NCBI GenBank assembly: GCA_028095005.1
Contig: CM051461.1
Location: 170,693,144-170,757,143 of the forward strand
Direction of reading: 5' to 3'
DNA length: 64,000 bases
Source: Rhynchospora pubera
Lineage: Eukaryota > Streptophyta > Magnoliopsida > Poales > Cyperaceae
Shown in pieces: positions 12,530-23,930 of this stretch. Below the pieces are notes generated by a model, which ran no database searches, was not told the origin of the DNA, and saw only the letters and a program-made list of their open reading frames with translations. The position numbers and the translations under genes are program-made. Within the stretch, counting starts at the first letter, position 1, and each line of letters starts with the position of its first letter.

Positions 12530-13291
12530 TACTTAAATAAATCAATCAACTACCTTAAAGAGGCTTATTGAACCCCAAGAAAGTTCTAATAATTAAATAA
12601 AGAATAAAGATTAGTTTGGGAGCCAAGATAAAATTTTCTCTTTTTTCAATTAATTTGTTTTTCGGGTGGGTGCATCAGTCCATCGATACAAGTACCATCC
12701 TTCAAGTAAATAATTTCAACCGATATTCTATTTAACAATCAAGGCATTGCATTGTAATTCATAACTATTAAACTTACTACAGAAATAAGATTGACTCCTC
12801 ATTACTCATCATCACTGAAACTTGTTTTGCGTCTTATATATGGCTTTGTTTGGATAAGGTGTGGGAAGAAGAAAATAATGGAAGAAGTGGAAAAAAATAT
12901 TAGAAAGTGTGTAACTTTGTGAAGAGTTTAGATTGTTTATAATAAATTTATTCTCTTATTCCCTTCTTTCCTTCTTCTCACACTTTATCAAAACAAGTTT
13001 CAGTGATGATGAGTAATGAGGAGTCAATCTTATTTCTGTAGTAAGTTTAATAGTTATGAATTACAATGCAATGCCTTGTGATTGTTAAATAGAATATCGG
13101 TTGAAATTATTTACTTGAAGAATGGTACTTGTATCGATGGACTGATGCATCCACCCGAAAAACAAATTAATTGAAAAAAGAGAAAATTTTATCTTGGCTC
13201 CCAAACTAATCTTTATTCTTTATTTAATTATTAGAACTTTCTTGGGGTTCAATAAGCCTCTTTAAGGTATTTGATTGATTTATTTAAGTAT
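12530..13291. repeat. Large near-perfect palindrome, ~300-bp arms
   Basis: Left arm 12530-12829 and right arm 12989-13291 are reverse complements with only scattered differences. For example TCATCATCACTGAAACTTG on the left faces CAAGTTTCAGTGATGATGA on the right. The 159-bp spacer is mostly a MITE, and the right arm joins directly inside the MITE's terminal repeat. Its transcript would fold into a long hairpin. Confidence 0.9.
12842..12995. mobile_element. Tourist-like MITE at the palindrome centre
   Basis: Left end GGCTTTGTTTGGATAAGGTG and right end CACTTTATCAAAACAAG are diverged versions of the family terminus GGCTCCGTTTGGAT. The interior shares AAGTGTGTAACTTTGTGAAG and GATTGTTTATAATAAATTTA with the copies at 16249, 18160, 18734 and 28838. 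Confidence 0.75.
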
Positions 13292-15890
13292 AACAATAAA
13301 AAAATTCAAACCAAATTTTAGAATAATTTTCTGTCAGTAACAGGATGATTAATTTCGCACATTAAAAAAAATAAATAACTTATTGTTTTTTCATTTGTTG
13401 GATATAAAAAACGTGACCCTTTTCATAAACTTGAAAAAGATGCCTTCATATGTGAAAAAATTAAGAAACAAAATAACGTTAGACAATATAGATATGTTGC
13501 ACGATCTATGAGCGATATAGGTAGATGTGTTATTCAATTTTTTTCATTATTAGACAGAAAATTAAAATATATTGTTGTTTCGTCTAACGATTGATATTTA
13601 ACTACAGATCAAATCTGTCGAATGACACAAACAAGTGGATACACGCTAGATCTAGCGTGTAATACCACTTGAATCCGTGCGTTTGTAAAGAGTAGAGATA
13701 GAGACAGAGATGGAGATAAGAAAAAATAAGATAGAAATATATATTTCAATGGTCATTTTCTCATTTTTGCACAAAACGGAGGGAAGGGTTGGGTCCGTGT
13801 TTACAGTAACCTGGGGACAAATTAATGATTGATGTGAGGAAGAATTATGAAAGTGGTGGATTGAAATGTTTCCCTTTGCCACTTGGCAGTTGGCAGGGGT
13901 GTTCCCTGTAGAAAGTGTAGCTCTCCACCTTCATTCAAAAAGTTAAAAGGTTTTTAAGAAAATTTCTTCCTGTGCGAACTATCTAGATACGCACCCAGGA
14001 GAATCTAAACACATAATCTCATTTGGACCGTTTGATTCAATTTGGACAGTTCAAGTTTTGCAGACATATACTGGAGATTTCCAGTGAAAATTGAGTGGAG
14101 AACAGCTTATCCGTTCTCTGTCCAGTTGCCCGGAGACCTACGGCTTCCACATCAGCACAAGTTGGCGCTGACTTTGCTACCATTGTTTCTAAAGATATCA
14201 ATTCTACATAAATGTCAATTTAGTCATTACTGTACCTAATTGAAGATAATGATATCACTAAACCATAATCCACGTTTCGTTTAGTACTGGGTTGTTAATT
14301 TTAAATTTTTAATTGGCACTTTTAGCATCCAAGTCCTGATCACGTTCGTAAAATCTAGTAAGCTTAATGTTCCCTTAGTGCAATCATGCTGGTACAATAA
14401 ATATTAGTTATTTTATTCTTTATTGTTTGCTCAACAAACCGTTGGCAGAGTTAATTAATAAAGTGGGTCAAATGAGTTGTGTAGGTAAATAAATTCAGCA
14501 ATCAAAATAAATTAATTATATTTCTGGTAAGAAATATAGCAATTAGGAATTCCTTAATAAAGTATCGGATTAAAAAAGGAATAGATTAAATATTTAAATG
14601 AATAGATACTGTGACAATAATCTGGACAATCCGATCCCATAATAATTTCAGGAAAAAAGAAATGTGAGTTCTTTTGGATTTTATTTCATTTGACTTTAAT
14701 TCCATTTTAAAGTGTGAATCCGAAAATAAAACAAAACTTGAATTTTAAAATCTAACTTGATTTTCATGTAATATGTTTTAAATTTGATTTCGACATTACG
14801 GAAAATAAATACTTAATTCTTAAATAAATCTCTTAAAAGTATTTGCAGAATTTTTGAAAATTTTAGAAAAAAATAATTTATAAAACTTAAACAAACAAAA
14901 TTCCATCCAAATTTATGAAAAAAATGAAAATTGAAAACCAATCCTTAATAAATTAAATTAAGAAATTTAATAATATATTTTAAAATAGAGTCCCTTCCAT
15001 TAGGACTCGAAGCTGACAAATAAACTGTTAATTTGGTAACTTAGAAGCAACTTAAGATTAGGTTATTTAAGCCCACATCATGAATTATTTAGGAAACTGT
15101 TAAACTTTCATTTAACGATCACGGGTTATTCTGATTAGGAATCAGATTAAGGGACGTTAGTCTTAAGAAACAACAGATGGGAAGATCGTCAAGCACAAGA
15201 ATTGTCAGACGCTTTAAAGAAATCATAAATAGACTTGTCAAATACAGGTGTGGAAATATGTGCATTTTTGTTAAAGTTTAGTTCTAGAATAAATATCTGA
15301 ACTACTAAGTTTGATTATACAAAATATCGGTCAAAAATAGGAAAAAATATTGCAGCTTAATTAATACTAGACATGACAGTCGCAGTTTCGCTACACTATA
15401 TTTTTTCTAGATGACAATAATTCAGCATGAACTATCTTAGATTTCAAAATACGTTTAATTCCTAAATTAAATGATGATTGGTATGACTATTTTTATTATT
15501 AACCAAAAAAACTATTATAATTATATAAAATACAAAAAAACATTTTAAATTATAAAAAAAATACAAAAAACTATTTTTGATTATACAAAAGAGCGGTCAA
15601 AAATAGAGAAAAAATATCATGACTTAATTAATATATTATAGATTATATATTATAGATTATTCATTCAGAATGTTGTATGGATGTGATTTGATTAGAACTT
15701 GAATGAATGATCTAGATTTGAGTCCATGTATCCATGGTAAATTACCCTAAGTTTAAATTAATGTTTCGTTTTTTTCAGCTCATATGAAAAATTAATCGCT
15801 ATATAATTGGCCTATACGCTTTTAGCGCTTTTTTAAGGAGTAAATTGCCTATAATTTTTTTGGTGCTTCGATTTGAGACTCAATCACTCA
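13292..15890. other. Gene-free AT-rich spacer
   Basis: No supportable gene. It contains a perfect 20-bp palindrome at 13641-13660 (ACACGCTAGATCTAGCGTGT) flanked by AAGTGG and CCACTT, giving a potential hairpin of about 17 bp per arm. Confidence 0.4.
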
Positions 15891-15903
15891 CTATAGTTTA
15901 TAA

Positions 15904-16049
15904 ATTTTTTTTTTTTTGAAGATTAGATGGGTCAAGTCTTCCAACTTATTTCGAAATTAAATATCACAAAGGATCTCCAGCCGGATTTCAAAAATGCGCC
16001 CTCTGTTGAAGGCAACGTTGCTTGTTGCCACTAGACCTAGAGTTGATTC
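15904..16049 (-). mobile_element. tRNA-derived SINE (146 bp), minus orientation
   Basis: Flanked by a 13-bp duplication CTATAGTTTATAA (15891-15903 and 16050-16062). Read on the minus strand it starts with an A-box-like TAGGTCTAGTGGCAA, has a weaker B-box-like CCGGCTGGAGATCC, and ends in a poly(A) tract next to the target duplication. Promoter boxes, poly(A) and long target duplication together identify a SINE. Confidence 0.8.
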
Positions 16050-16062
16050 CTATAGTTTATAA

Positions 16063-16248
16063 TTTTAAATAAACGTGTCTTTTTTTTTCAGTCCAAATAA
16101 ACGTGTCTTTTTTTCAGTCCATACAAAAAATTAATCTGCTATAAAATTTGTGTGCTTCTTAGGAGTAAATTTGCCTACAACTTTTTTGGTGCTTTAGGAG
16201 TAATTGGTTGCACGACTGGAGTGCGTAGTTCAATGAATGTTTTCACAT
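16063..16248. repeat. Short direct duplications next to the SINE
   Basis: A unit containing AATAAACGTGTC-T(n)-CAGTCC occurs twice in tandem at about 16068-16121. A ~100-bp block (AAAAATTAATC, GGAGTAAATT, TTTTTTTGGTGCTT) at 16120-16200 is a diverged copy of 15785-15875. Probably a local duplication predating the SINE insertion. Confidence 0.55.
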
Positions 16249-16398
16249 GGCTCCGTTTGGATGGTGTGGGAATAAGAGGAATAAGAGAAGTAGTGAAAGG
16301 AAGTATTGGGAAGTGTATAACTTTGTGAAAAATTTAGATTGTTTATAATAAATTTATTTTCTTATTCTTTTATTTCCACACATCATCCAAACGGAACC
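16249..16398. mobile_element. Tourist-like MITE (150 bp)
   Basis: Terminal inverted repeats GGCTCCGTTTGGAT / ATCCAAACGGAACC. Interior AAGTGTATAACTTTGTGAA and GATTGTTTATAATAAATTTA shared with the other copies in this window. No target duplication visible at this copy. Confidence 0.82.
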
Positions 16399-16683
16399 TA
16401 GAAAGAGCATGGGAATGGATGGGAACCTCATGCAAATTAGGCCAATAGATACCTAGGTATCTATTATATGATTCTTCAACCATGGCATCTGTGTCATCAT
16501 TAGTGTTTTCGCCATAATGACACAAAATCACCAAAAAGATCTCCTATCATGCTTTTTACTAGCATCTTACTTTCTCTTGTTATGTTTGTCTGTAATAGGC
16601 GGACTTAGAAGTTCCGTTTATGAAGGTCAATAATATACACGGAGTCATGATAATGATTTTTCTATTCAATTGACCCTTTTATT

Positions 16684-17705
16684 GAAGGGGAAATTTGATT
16701 TATGCCACTACAAAAGATTGAAATTTTAAATATGCCACTCCAAAATAACTAATTAGTTTTATATCACTGTGAAACAATACAAATTGATTTTATACCATCA
16801 ATTAATTGAAATGACTATAGTACCCTGTTTACAAAGGAGAATTCAGATCGTGCCTATTTTTTCTCTACCGTTGGATTAGATCCGATGGTCCGGATTAAAT
16901 GGCAGTAAAAGGAAAAAAAAACGCAGCCTATTCTCCACCTTCTCTTGATCAACAAAGTTGTCTATACATCGTCTCTCTCATTCATGGCGCTACGTCTGGA
17001 CCCATCTCACCGGCCTCTTCTTCTATCTCTCCTTCCCTGATAATCCCAATTCGCAAGAATCTGAATCCTCTGCGGCCATGGCCGGGAGAAGAGAAGGGTA
17101 AAAGCAAGGTCGTGAGAAGCGCAGAGAAGCTCGTGGAGACGGCCATGGCGGGGTGGACGCCTCTCAACGTGACACATGCTTACTGCGTGTGCGACCTCAC
17201 GCTCTCTTTCGCCTCTGAAGAAAGTTGAGGCCTCAGATAACGACAGCTTAGATATTGTAATAAGCTCTTCATTTCTCTTCTATTTTGGAATTTATTTAAA
17301 TTCCTATGTGCATATTGTAGTATGATTTGCAGTGTAAAGATTTCGTACCAGTAAATTCCCAATATGATGATATATTATGGTTTATATTATACAGAGATGG
17401 ATTTCGCAAAGGTCAATTTTGACGAAGAAAGAAGATTGGGAGAGATGGGTTTTGACGTTTTGCAAAGGGAGATGATGCTATAGATTGCAGAATAGAAATG
17501 GTTTGGAAAAGGACAATTTTGGTATTTCTAAAAAATCTGACATAATTGAAAATGGGACGTATGAAATTTAAATGTTTTTTTTATACATTAGTGGCATATA
17601 TCAAATTTATGTAGTTTTGTGATGGCATATTACCAATCAATCATTTTGTAATGGCATATTTAGAATTATACTATTTTGTGGTGGCATAAATCTAATTTTC
17701 TCTTC
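16684..17705. mobile_element. Inverted-repeat transposon enclosing a GC-richer block (1022 bp)
   Basis: Ends GAAGGGGAAATTTGATTTATGCCAC and the reverse complement of GTGGCATAAATCTAATTTTCTCTTC form an imperfect inverted repeat. Further TATGCCACT/TGGCATA blocks lie in the subterminal ~120 bp on each side. The centre (about 16900-17230) is clearly GC-richer than the surroundings and holds a 109-codon open frame on the plus strand without recognisable homology. It looks like a Pack-type element carrying a captured gene piece, but that is inference. Confidence 0.6.
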
Positions 17706-17708
17706 ATT

Positions 17709-17931
17709 GGGGTGTGTTTGGATGAGCATGGAATAAGAAATAAGAATAAGAAATTTCGGTATGCGTGCTTATTCAAATTCCTTATTCTTATACTATGGTT
17801 TTGTTAGTGTAGGAATAAGGGCCCAAATTCCTTATTCTTGTGTTGTTTGGGTTGCACAAAAATAAAAATAAGCACGCATACCGAAATTTTTTATTCTTAT
17901 TCCTTATTTCATACTCATCCAAACACACCCT
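17709..17931. mobile_element. Tourist-related MITE (223 bp)
   Basis: Ends GGGTGTGTTTGGATGAG / CTCATCCAAACACACCC. A second inverted repeat inside (AAATTTCGGTATGCGTGCTTATT and its complement) leaves a small loop around 17800. It abuts the preceding transposon almost exactly. Confidence 0.75.
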
Positions 17932-18159
17932 CATGAATGAAGTGTATTATAGGACTTCTGAGGTCGGCAGTGTTGTTACTCGAAATTGTTTAGAGAGGTC
18001 AAACAATGAGTACCTATCAGAAATGTTCTAGAAAATCTATGAAATCGCCTGTACAAATGAATATTTAATTTAAGTATAACTTTCATTTTTTTAAAATGTA
18101 ATATATACGACCTTAATTGCATATCGTAAACAACATAAAAGAAATGCATATTCATTATA
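17932..18159. other. Short spacer
   Basis: Nothing supportable. Confidence 0.3.
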
Positions 18160-18307
18160 GACTCCGTTTGGATAGTGTGGAAATAAGAAAAATAAGAGAA
18201 GAAATATTGGAAAGTGTATAATTTTGTGAAGAATTTGGGTTGTTTATAATAAATTTGGGAGTAAGAAAAAACTATTCCCTTATTCTTGCACCTATCCAAA
18301 CGGAACC
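18160..18307. mobile_element. Tourist-like MITE (148 bp)
   Basis: Ends GACTCCGTTTGGATAG / CTATCCAAACGGAACC, flanked by a 3-bp duplication ATA (18157-18159, 18308-18310). Same interior as the copies at 16249 and 28838. Confidence 0.82.
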
Positions 18308-18733
18308 ATAGATAATTTGTTTGTCTATTTTTGATTAAATTGCACAATAAGCACTACACTAACTTTCGACGCAATATTTTTTTTGGAAATAAGTAACCTC
18401 TCACAAAATACAAATCTCAAAGATTACGACCATCGGCACAAAAACTTTATGTTTAAAAAAAAAAAAACACCCCCTACATATTATTATCGATAGCTCAACA
18501 TCCAACTCGGGCACCCTAGCTAGCTATATCATAATAATTAAATCCATAAGAAAAAGGTTCAGCACCGTACAACATAAGCTATAAAATTGAAAAAAAAAAA
18601 CACAAAATCCGTCTATTTCTAATCCGTCGTTAAAAGGTACATCTTTCTTCTTCTTTTTTTGAAAAAAAACATTTTTTTTAAAAAAAGATTGATATCCTCA
18701 AGACCTCAAATATCATCCGACGTTTTGTTATAA

Positions 18734-18886
18734 GGGTGCGTTTGGATAGGTGTGGGAAGAAGGGAAGAAGGGAAAAAGTGGGAAGAAGTATTGGGAAGTG
18801 TGTAACTTTGTGAAGAGTTTGGATTGTTTATAATTTTTTTTCTTCTTCTTCCTTCTTCTTCTTTCTTCCAACGATCCAAACACACC
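18734..18886. mobile_element. Tourist-like MITE (153 bp)
   Basis: Ends GGGTGCGTTTGGATAGG / GATCCAAACACACC with possible flanking ATA. Interior GGGAAGTGTGTAACTTTGTG as in the other copies. Confidence 0.8.
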
Positions 18887-18965
18887 TATAGTGTTTACTT
18901 CCCAAGGAGCACAAACAAACAGCATCTCGTACAATTTTTTAAACTGTGTACGAGACTATGTTGCA

Positions 18966-19318
18966 TTGGTACGGGTACGAGTACCTACCCGATACGATTC
19001 GGATACGGCGGTACGAAAATTTTTAAAAATTTCCGGTACGGATACTACGATATATATATATATTACTTGAATAATTTCTTGATCTATAATTATATTATAT
19101 TATAAAATATAATGTATATAGCATAATTTGTAGTTAAGGTTTGAATTTACACAAATAAATAATATAAACTTGGAGTTTACATAAATAAATATCATAAATA
19201 CTAATATCAACACATTAAATGTTAACTGTTGACCATTAATTGTACCAGTAAGTATCGGGTACGGTACCAGTATCCGGTTCGTACCCAGTACGGGTACGGC
19301 TGATGTTTCAAAGTACCG
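18966..19318. repeat. Element-like block with GGTACGGGTAC ends
   Basis: GGTACGGGTACGAGTACC at the left and CAGTACGGGTACGGC at the right enclose an AT-rich centre. It resembles the hAT elements with subterminal ACGGGTA repeats, but I could not find a clean terminal repeat or 8-bp target duplication. Confidence 0.4.
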
Positions 19319-19553
19319 GATAACCTAGGTACGAGATGATATGGATAAGAGGAATCAATCCTGTCATTTTATATCTCAAAATATGATAACGAATTATTCC
19401 GATGTAAATTCTAATAAAAAAAATTATTTTTGAGCCGTATAACTTGCATTTGTGGCCAGGCTTTTTGAAACATCCTTTCAGGCCATTCATATTCAGCATT
19501 CAACCATTTTTTTATTTTTAAAAATTTATATTGTTTTAAAAGTATTGCGGACC
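19319..19553. other. Short spacer
   Basis: Nothing supportable. Confidence 0.3.
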
Positions 19554-19641
19554 GTAGAGAATTCTCCGCGGAGTGTAAAAATTCACGACTATATAGAGTA
19601 GAGAATTCTCCGCGGAGTGCAAAAATTCACGACTATATAGA
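19554..19641. repeat. Two tandem copies of a 44-bp unit
   Basis: Unit contains GAATTCTCCGCGGAGTG and AAAAATTCACGACTATATAGA. Each copy carries the palindrome CTCCGCGGAG. Confidence 0.9.
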
Positions 19642-20759
19642 ATTAAATGATGGTGGGATCTCAGCTCTTGATTCTATCTAATTGGATTGCACCCTTTACT
19701 GATAATAGCCTGTTATATGTACTCTCTGTGAGACTGTGACGGACAGAAGAATATGTTGGTATCCCCTCTCTAATTCCACTTAAAGTATTAATGAGAAAGA
19801 TAAAGAGAGAAAAAAAAGGAGGACAAAGTATGGACGGATTTTTCAGAGTTCACCATCAAGGTAAGAAAATGCCATCGATTCCAATAGTAACCTTTGATTA
19901 GAGAGAGCTCAATCAACAATACTTGACAAGCAATGATTGAAAGTAACCTCGATTTTAGTTTTATTTATGCATTCAAGTAGGGGTGGGCGCGATATATCGT
20001 TAATACGCGAAATCGTTCCGTTCTGTCCGAACAGAACGTATAATGTGATGCCGTTCGGATCGAGAGATTTAGACAAACCAGCAAGCTTAACAATATATCA
20101 CTCGAAGAGGAGTAAAAACTCAACCCAACAGTAAATAAAAGAGGAGATAAGCTCAACTCACAAGCAAAATTCGTAATAATTAAATAACCTCATATTATAT
20201 CATCATATTCAACTTATATAGCATTCTACTATATTGAAAATCTACTACACATTAATACAATATCTCAACCACTTTTTCTAATACCAAAACACATTAAATA
20301 AACTCTTAGAAGACCACAAAGATAGCACAAAATATCATAACAGATTATTAACTCATTTTTGACTAATTAAAACTCAAAATAACTCTCAACTAAATTATTA
20401 ATAACTTTTGACTGCTCCTTTGAATGGATGACATGACTCAGATAATTAGTCGGTATCTTGATCGGTGTCTTACGCTTCTGCTGTGCTGAAACTCGTCCTC
20501 GAGTTTGGCTTATCTTCTTATTATGATCTTTGCAAACCTCTAAAAATATAACAACTAAACAAACACGAAAAGAATTGCACGAAGAGGTCTCGGTTGTCAT
20601 GTTTTAAGAATTTATAGGCTCAATCAATTAAAACTCAAATTGGACTCACCACATTTCCGCTGCGATTTCTCAAATTCTTCAATATGCAATCACCACATTC
20701 CATCTATAATTTTTTTTTTCAAAATTATTCTCCATGCAAATAACAAGAACATTAGCCAT

Positions 20760-21269
20760 TCACATATGATGCACCATAACACATAAGAAACTAGGATAAA
20801 GTAGTTTAATCCACAAAAAGGTAATCTCGCACAAAGTGTTATTATTTGATAAAAAAAACAACACAAAATTGAGAATTACAACCACTAAAAATGTGAAATA
20901 CCTTGCATTTCTTGGCATGGAACTTGGTTGCAAGAATGGATCACTAAATCCTGAACTCATGAACTCATCATTAGTTAAATGTAAGGTTTCCAGCTCAAAC
21001 AATGCAGTCGTTGTTACCAAAGAACTACTTTTCAAGGTTGAACTATTTGCAAAGGTAGTAGGACATGTTGGTGGCAGCGATAACTCATTAACTTCTACAT
21101 CAATGAAGATGGGACTGTCAAAAGGATCCATTTTTGTTTCATTTTCATCCATCATAATAAACACATCATCTTCAACATTGGGATACTTATCGAAGATCGG
21201 TGGTGAATCAAATGATACATTTTTGTGTACAACACTTTCAGAAATTTCAAAGACATTATCATTTCTCAA
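20760..21269 (-). CDS. Unrecognised 169-codon ORF inside the short LTR element
   Basis: Open frame on the element's sense strand between its LTRs. The protein is acidic at the N-terminus (VEDDVFIMMDENETKMDPFD), has a serine/threonine-rich middle and a hydrophobic segment near the C-terminus (FTFLVVVILNFVLFFL) that could cross a membrane. No zinc knuckle, protease or reverse-transcriptase motif. It may be a degenerate gag leftover, a captured host fragment or chance; I do not recognise it. Confidence 0.35.
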   Translation of the reverse strand: MRNDNVFEISESVVHKNVSFDSPPIFDKYPNVEDDVFIMMDENETKMDPFDSPIFIDVEVNELSLPPTCPTTFANSSTLKSSSLVTTTALFELETLHLTNDEFMSSGFSDPFLQPSSMPRNARYFTFLVVVILNFVLFFLSNNNTLCEITFLWIKLLYPSFLCVMVHHM

Positions 21270-21426
21270 CTGAATACTTTTAGCTATGACCCATTAGAAA
21301 CAAGAGCTCTTTTGGGTATGGAGTCGATGTCGAGCCGCTTCAGCACAAGACACCAAAGTTGGTTTTCTAGCTATCGTGGAAGGGATTGCTCTCTTCGTCT
21401 TTACCACTATAATCTAGGTGTGCAGT

Positions 21427-21437
21427 CTCTGATACCA
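21427..21437 (-). other. Primer-binding site, initiator tRNA-Met
   Basis: Minus-strand TGGTATCAGAG, complementary to the 3' end of plant initiator methionine tRNA, two bases inside the 5' LTR. Confidence 0.88.
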
Positions 21438-22088
21438 AATGACGTCGTTCGGATCGGAAGACTTAGAGAAACTAGCAAGCGTAACGATACATCACTCGAA
21501 GAGAAGTAAAAACTCGACCCAAAAGTGGATAAAAGAGGAGATAAACTCAACTCACAAGCAAAAATCGTAATAATTCAATAATCTTATATTACATCAACAT
21601 ATTCAGCTTATATAACATTCTACTACATTGAGCGCCTACTATACATTAATACATTATCTCAACCACTTTTTCTAATACCAAAACACATTAAATAAACTCT
21701 CAGAAGACCACAAAGATAGCACAAAATATCATAATAGATTATTAACTCATTTTTGACTAATTAAAACTTAAAATAACTCACAACTAACTTATTAATAACT
21801 TTTGACTGCTCCTTTGAATGGATGATATGGCTCAGATAATTAGTCGGTATCTTGATCGTTGTCATAATGGAATGAAATTTCGTTTCGTTTCGCTAACAGA
21901 ACTGTAAACAAAATACGTTTTGTGATTCATCTGTGTATTTTACAGTTTAAATATAACTGTTCCGCCACGTTCCGTCGAAACGGAACGAATAACGAATCAT
22001 TTTGATTCGTATCGTTACTAAAACAGAACGGAAAACGGAACGACACATTCCATTTCTTTCATCAACGTTACCCACCCTGCATTCAAGT

Positions 22089-23616
22089 TCAATTAGCATA
22101 TTGTTCGTTGGTTCCTTCAAAAAAAAAAAAAACAATATTGTTCGTTGGTGGCTTGGTGCCCATGATATCTTTTCGGTTTAAATGGAGATGTTATATAACT
22201 TAAAACTACAGTAATAAGATGCCTGGTTGTACTACATGATGGGTAGTACCGTAGTAGTAACTATACTTTCCTTGGTTTCTCCAAAAAAGCCAACGAGGCT
22301 GACATAACAAAAAACATTTGATGTGGTGAGCGTTCCTTATTTTTAGTGAATTGTCAACTGATCACCTGTTAGTATATAGGCTATTACAATATGTCAATAT
22401 CCTTCCACTTACTAATTAAGCTACCCTGTATTTCGAGGTATTAAAAGCAACACCCGTGCTTTTAATAAATGAAGAGGTGATCAGTTAGAGACCAAAAAGC
22501 AACTCTAATATTTCACTGTATTAAAAGCAGCTCTTGATATATGTTCCAACTAAAAATTAGAGAGAGACCAAAAACTGTTTAAGAAATGACACAACTGCAT
22601 CCTGTGCTTTTTTCTACCAACTGAAGTTTGAGGTAAGGAATATGTTAGAGTTTAGTTTTAAGGTGTGTCGGAGTAAAGGCATTGCATCTAGAGAGAAATA
22701 GTTTAAAAGATTGGATAAAATAAGTAACGATTGATGGATGATCATATCATTCTTAACTATATTTTCATTTTGAAGCTAACGGTAGACTTGAAATGAAAAA
22801 AAACTGATCTTCATATTAATTTTGTTAGAAATCAAATTTTATATTTTTAAAAATTTTTATCATTTTTAAATTTTTTTAGAAAGTTAATTAGTTAATTGTA
22901 AAATTGTATAGCATTTAATAAACAATAATTTAAAAAATTTAACAAAACAGTACTGTTTATTTCAGTCATTACAAATTATATAATTGAGATATATTCGCGA
23001 TTGACAGACTCATCCGTTAATTACAATTGATTTTTTTTTGCTATATCTCCTCGATTAGTACAAAGTGAAAGAGATACAAATTGAAATAGGACGAAAGATT
23101 CATAAGTTTAATTCTTAAACTGGGAATAATCAATAATGTAGAATTAATTACATAATGATCAATGTCTATCGATGTTATACGATAGATGATGATGAGAAAA
23201 CATGTTGTAAGGATCAATGTCTGACAAATGAAAAAAGATTCGGTTTTCGCTATATTAATCATTCCATACTTCTTTTATTTTATTATACATGTTCCCATTC
23301 GAATGAAGTCGGCCAGATGTGAACAATAATGAACGGATATGATGCAATTTATAAAATATGAATGAGGTCCGATGCGAACAATAATGAATAGATATAATAT
23401 AATTTATGAAATATCCATGATTGACGAATTGATGTGGTTCTAAATTTTTATACTTTAAATATGATCTAAACTAAACCCCACCCTCGCCTATCGCTTTAAT
23501 GCATGGGAAGGATATGTCCGAAATTTTTGCTTAAGAAATTCAAATATAATTAGAAATTTAGCGTCTGGTTTAATGTTCTTATAAATTTGTGCAAGTGGTC
23601 TAAACAGGTCGTCATT
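22089..23616. other. Gene-free AT-rich spacer
   Basis: No supportable gene. Short local duplications such as GTCGGCCAGATGTGAACAATAATGAACGGATATGAT / GTCCGATGCGAACAATAATGAATAGATATAAT side by side at about 23310-23410. Confidence 0.4.
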
Positions 23617-23756
23617 TCAGTTGATGGCCTGGTTAAACCACCTGGTACTGCCACGCAGGCACACCGCCTCAATAAGGTCCGAAAATATGATTTTTTTTTT
23701 CACTTGGCCGTCATTTGAAATGTCGGCCAGCTTTTTCTGCGCACTGTTTCGTATTT

Positions 23757-23870
23757 TAAGTGTATCTTTCTTATACGATGTCCGATTTGGATGATTCAAA
23801 TTGCGTTGGAAACTTGAAAAAATATCTACAACTGTTATATTTTGAGTATCTTCCAATTCAGATTTATAAT
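23757..23870. repeat. Diverged extra copy of the adjacent element's arm
   Basis: TGTCCGATTTGGATGATTCAAA and TTTTGAGTATCTTCCAATTC match, with divergence, the right arm of the element at 23931-26340 (around 26240-26330) in the same orientation. Likely a relic of a related element. Confidence 0.6.
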
Positions 23871-23930
23871 AATCAAAACTTCAAGTAAACATGACATATA
23901 CATTCTCTCCATCACTTATAACCAATTTTT

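Larger units (their letters stand above)
20046..21864 (-). mobile_element. Short non-autonomous LTR retrotransposon (1819 bp)
   Basis: Two 425-bp LTRs (20046..20470 and 21440..21864) in direct orientation, bounded by 5-bp duplication TAATG (20041-20045, 21865-21869). In minus orientation the 5' LTR begins TGAC and ends GTCA. It is followed after two bases by a primer-binding site for initiator tRNA-Met. Many differences between the LTRs indicate an old insertion. Internal region is under 1 kb with no gag or pol. Confidence 0.9.
19979..22078. mobile_element. hAT-like element split by an LTR retrotransposon
   Basis: Ends AGGGGTGGGC / TACCCACCCT, flanked by GCATTCAAGT on both sides (19969-19978, 22079-22088). 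Without the retroelement at 20046-21864 the original element is only about 280 bp, made of CGTTCCGTT / AACGGAACG repeats in both orientations (subterminal motifs of a non-autonomous element). The exact 8-bp duplication boundary within the 10-bp match is ambiguous. Confidence 0.75.

Noticed and set aside
20836..21273. 145-codon plus-strand ORF
   Set aside because: Antisense shadow of the internal region of the short LTR element, whose sense strand is minus.
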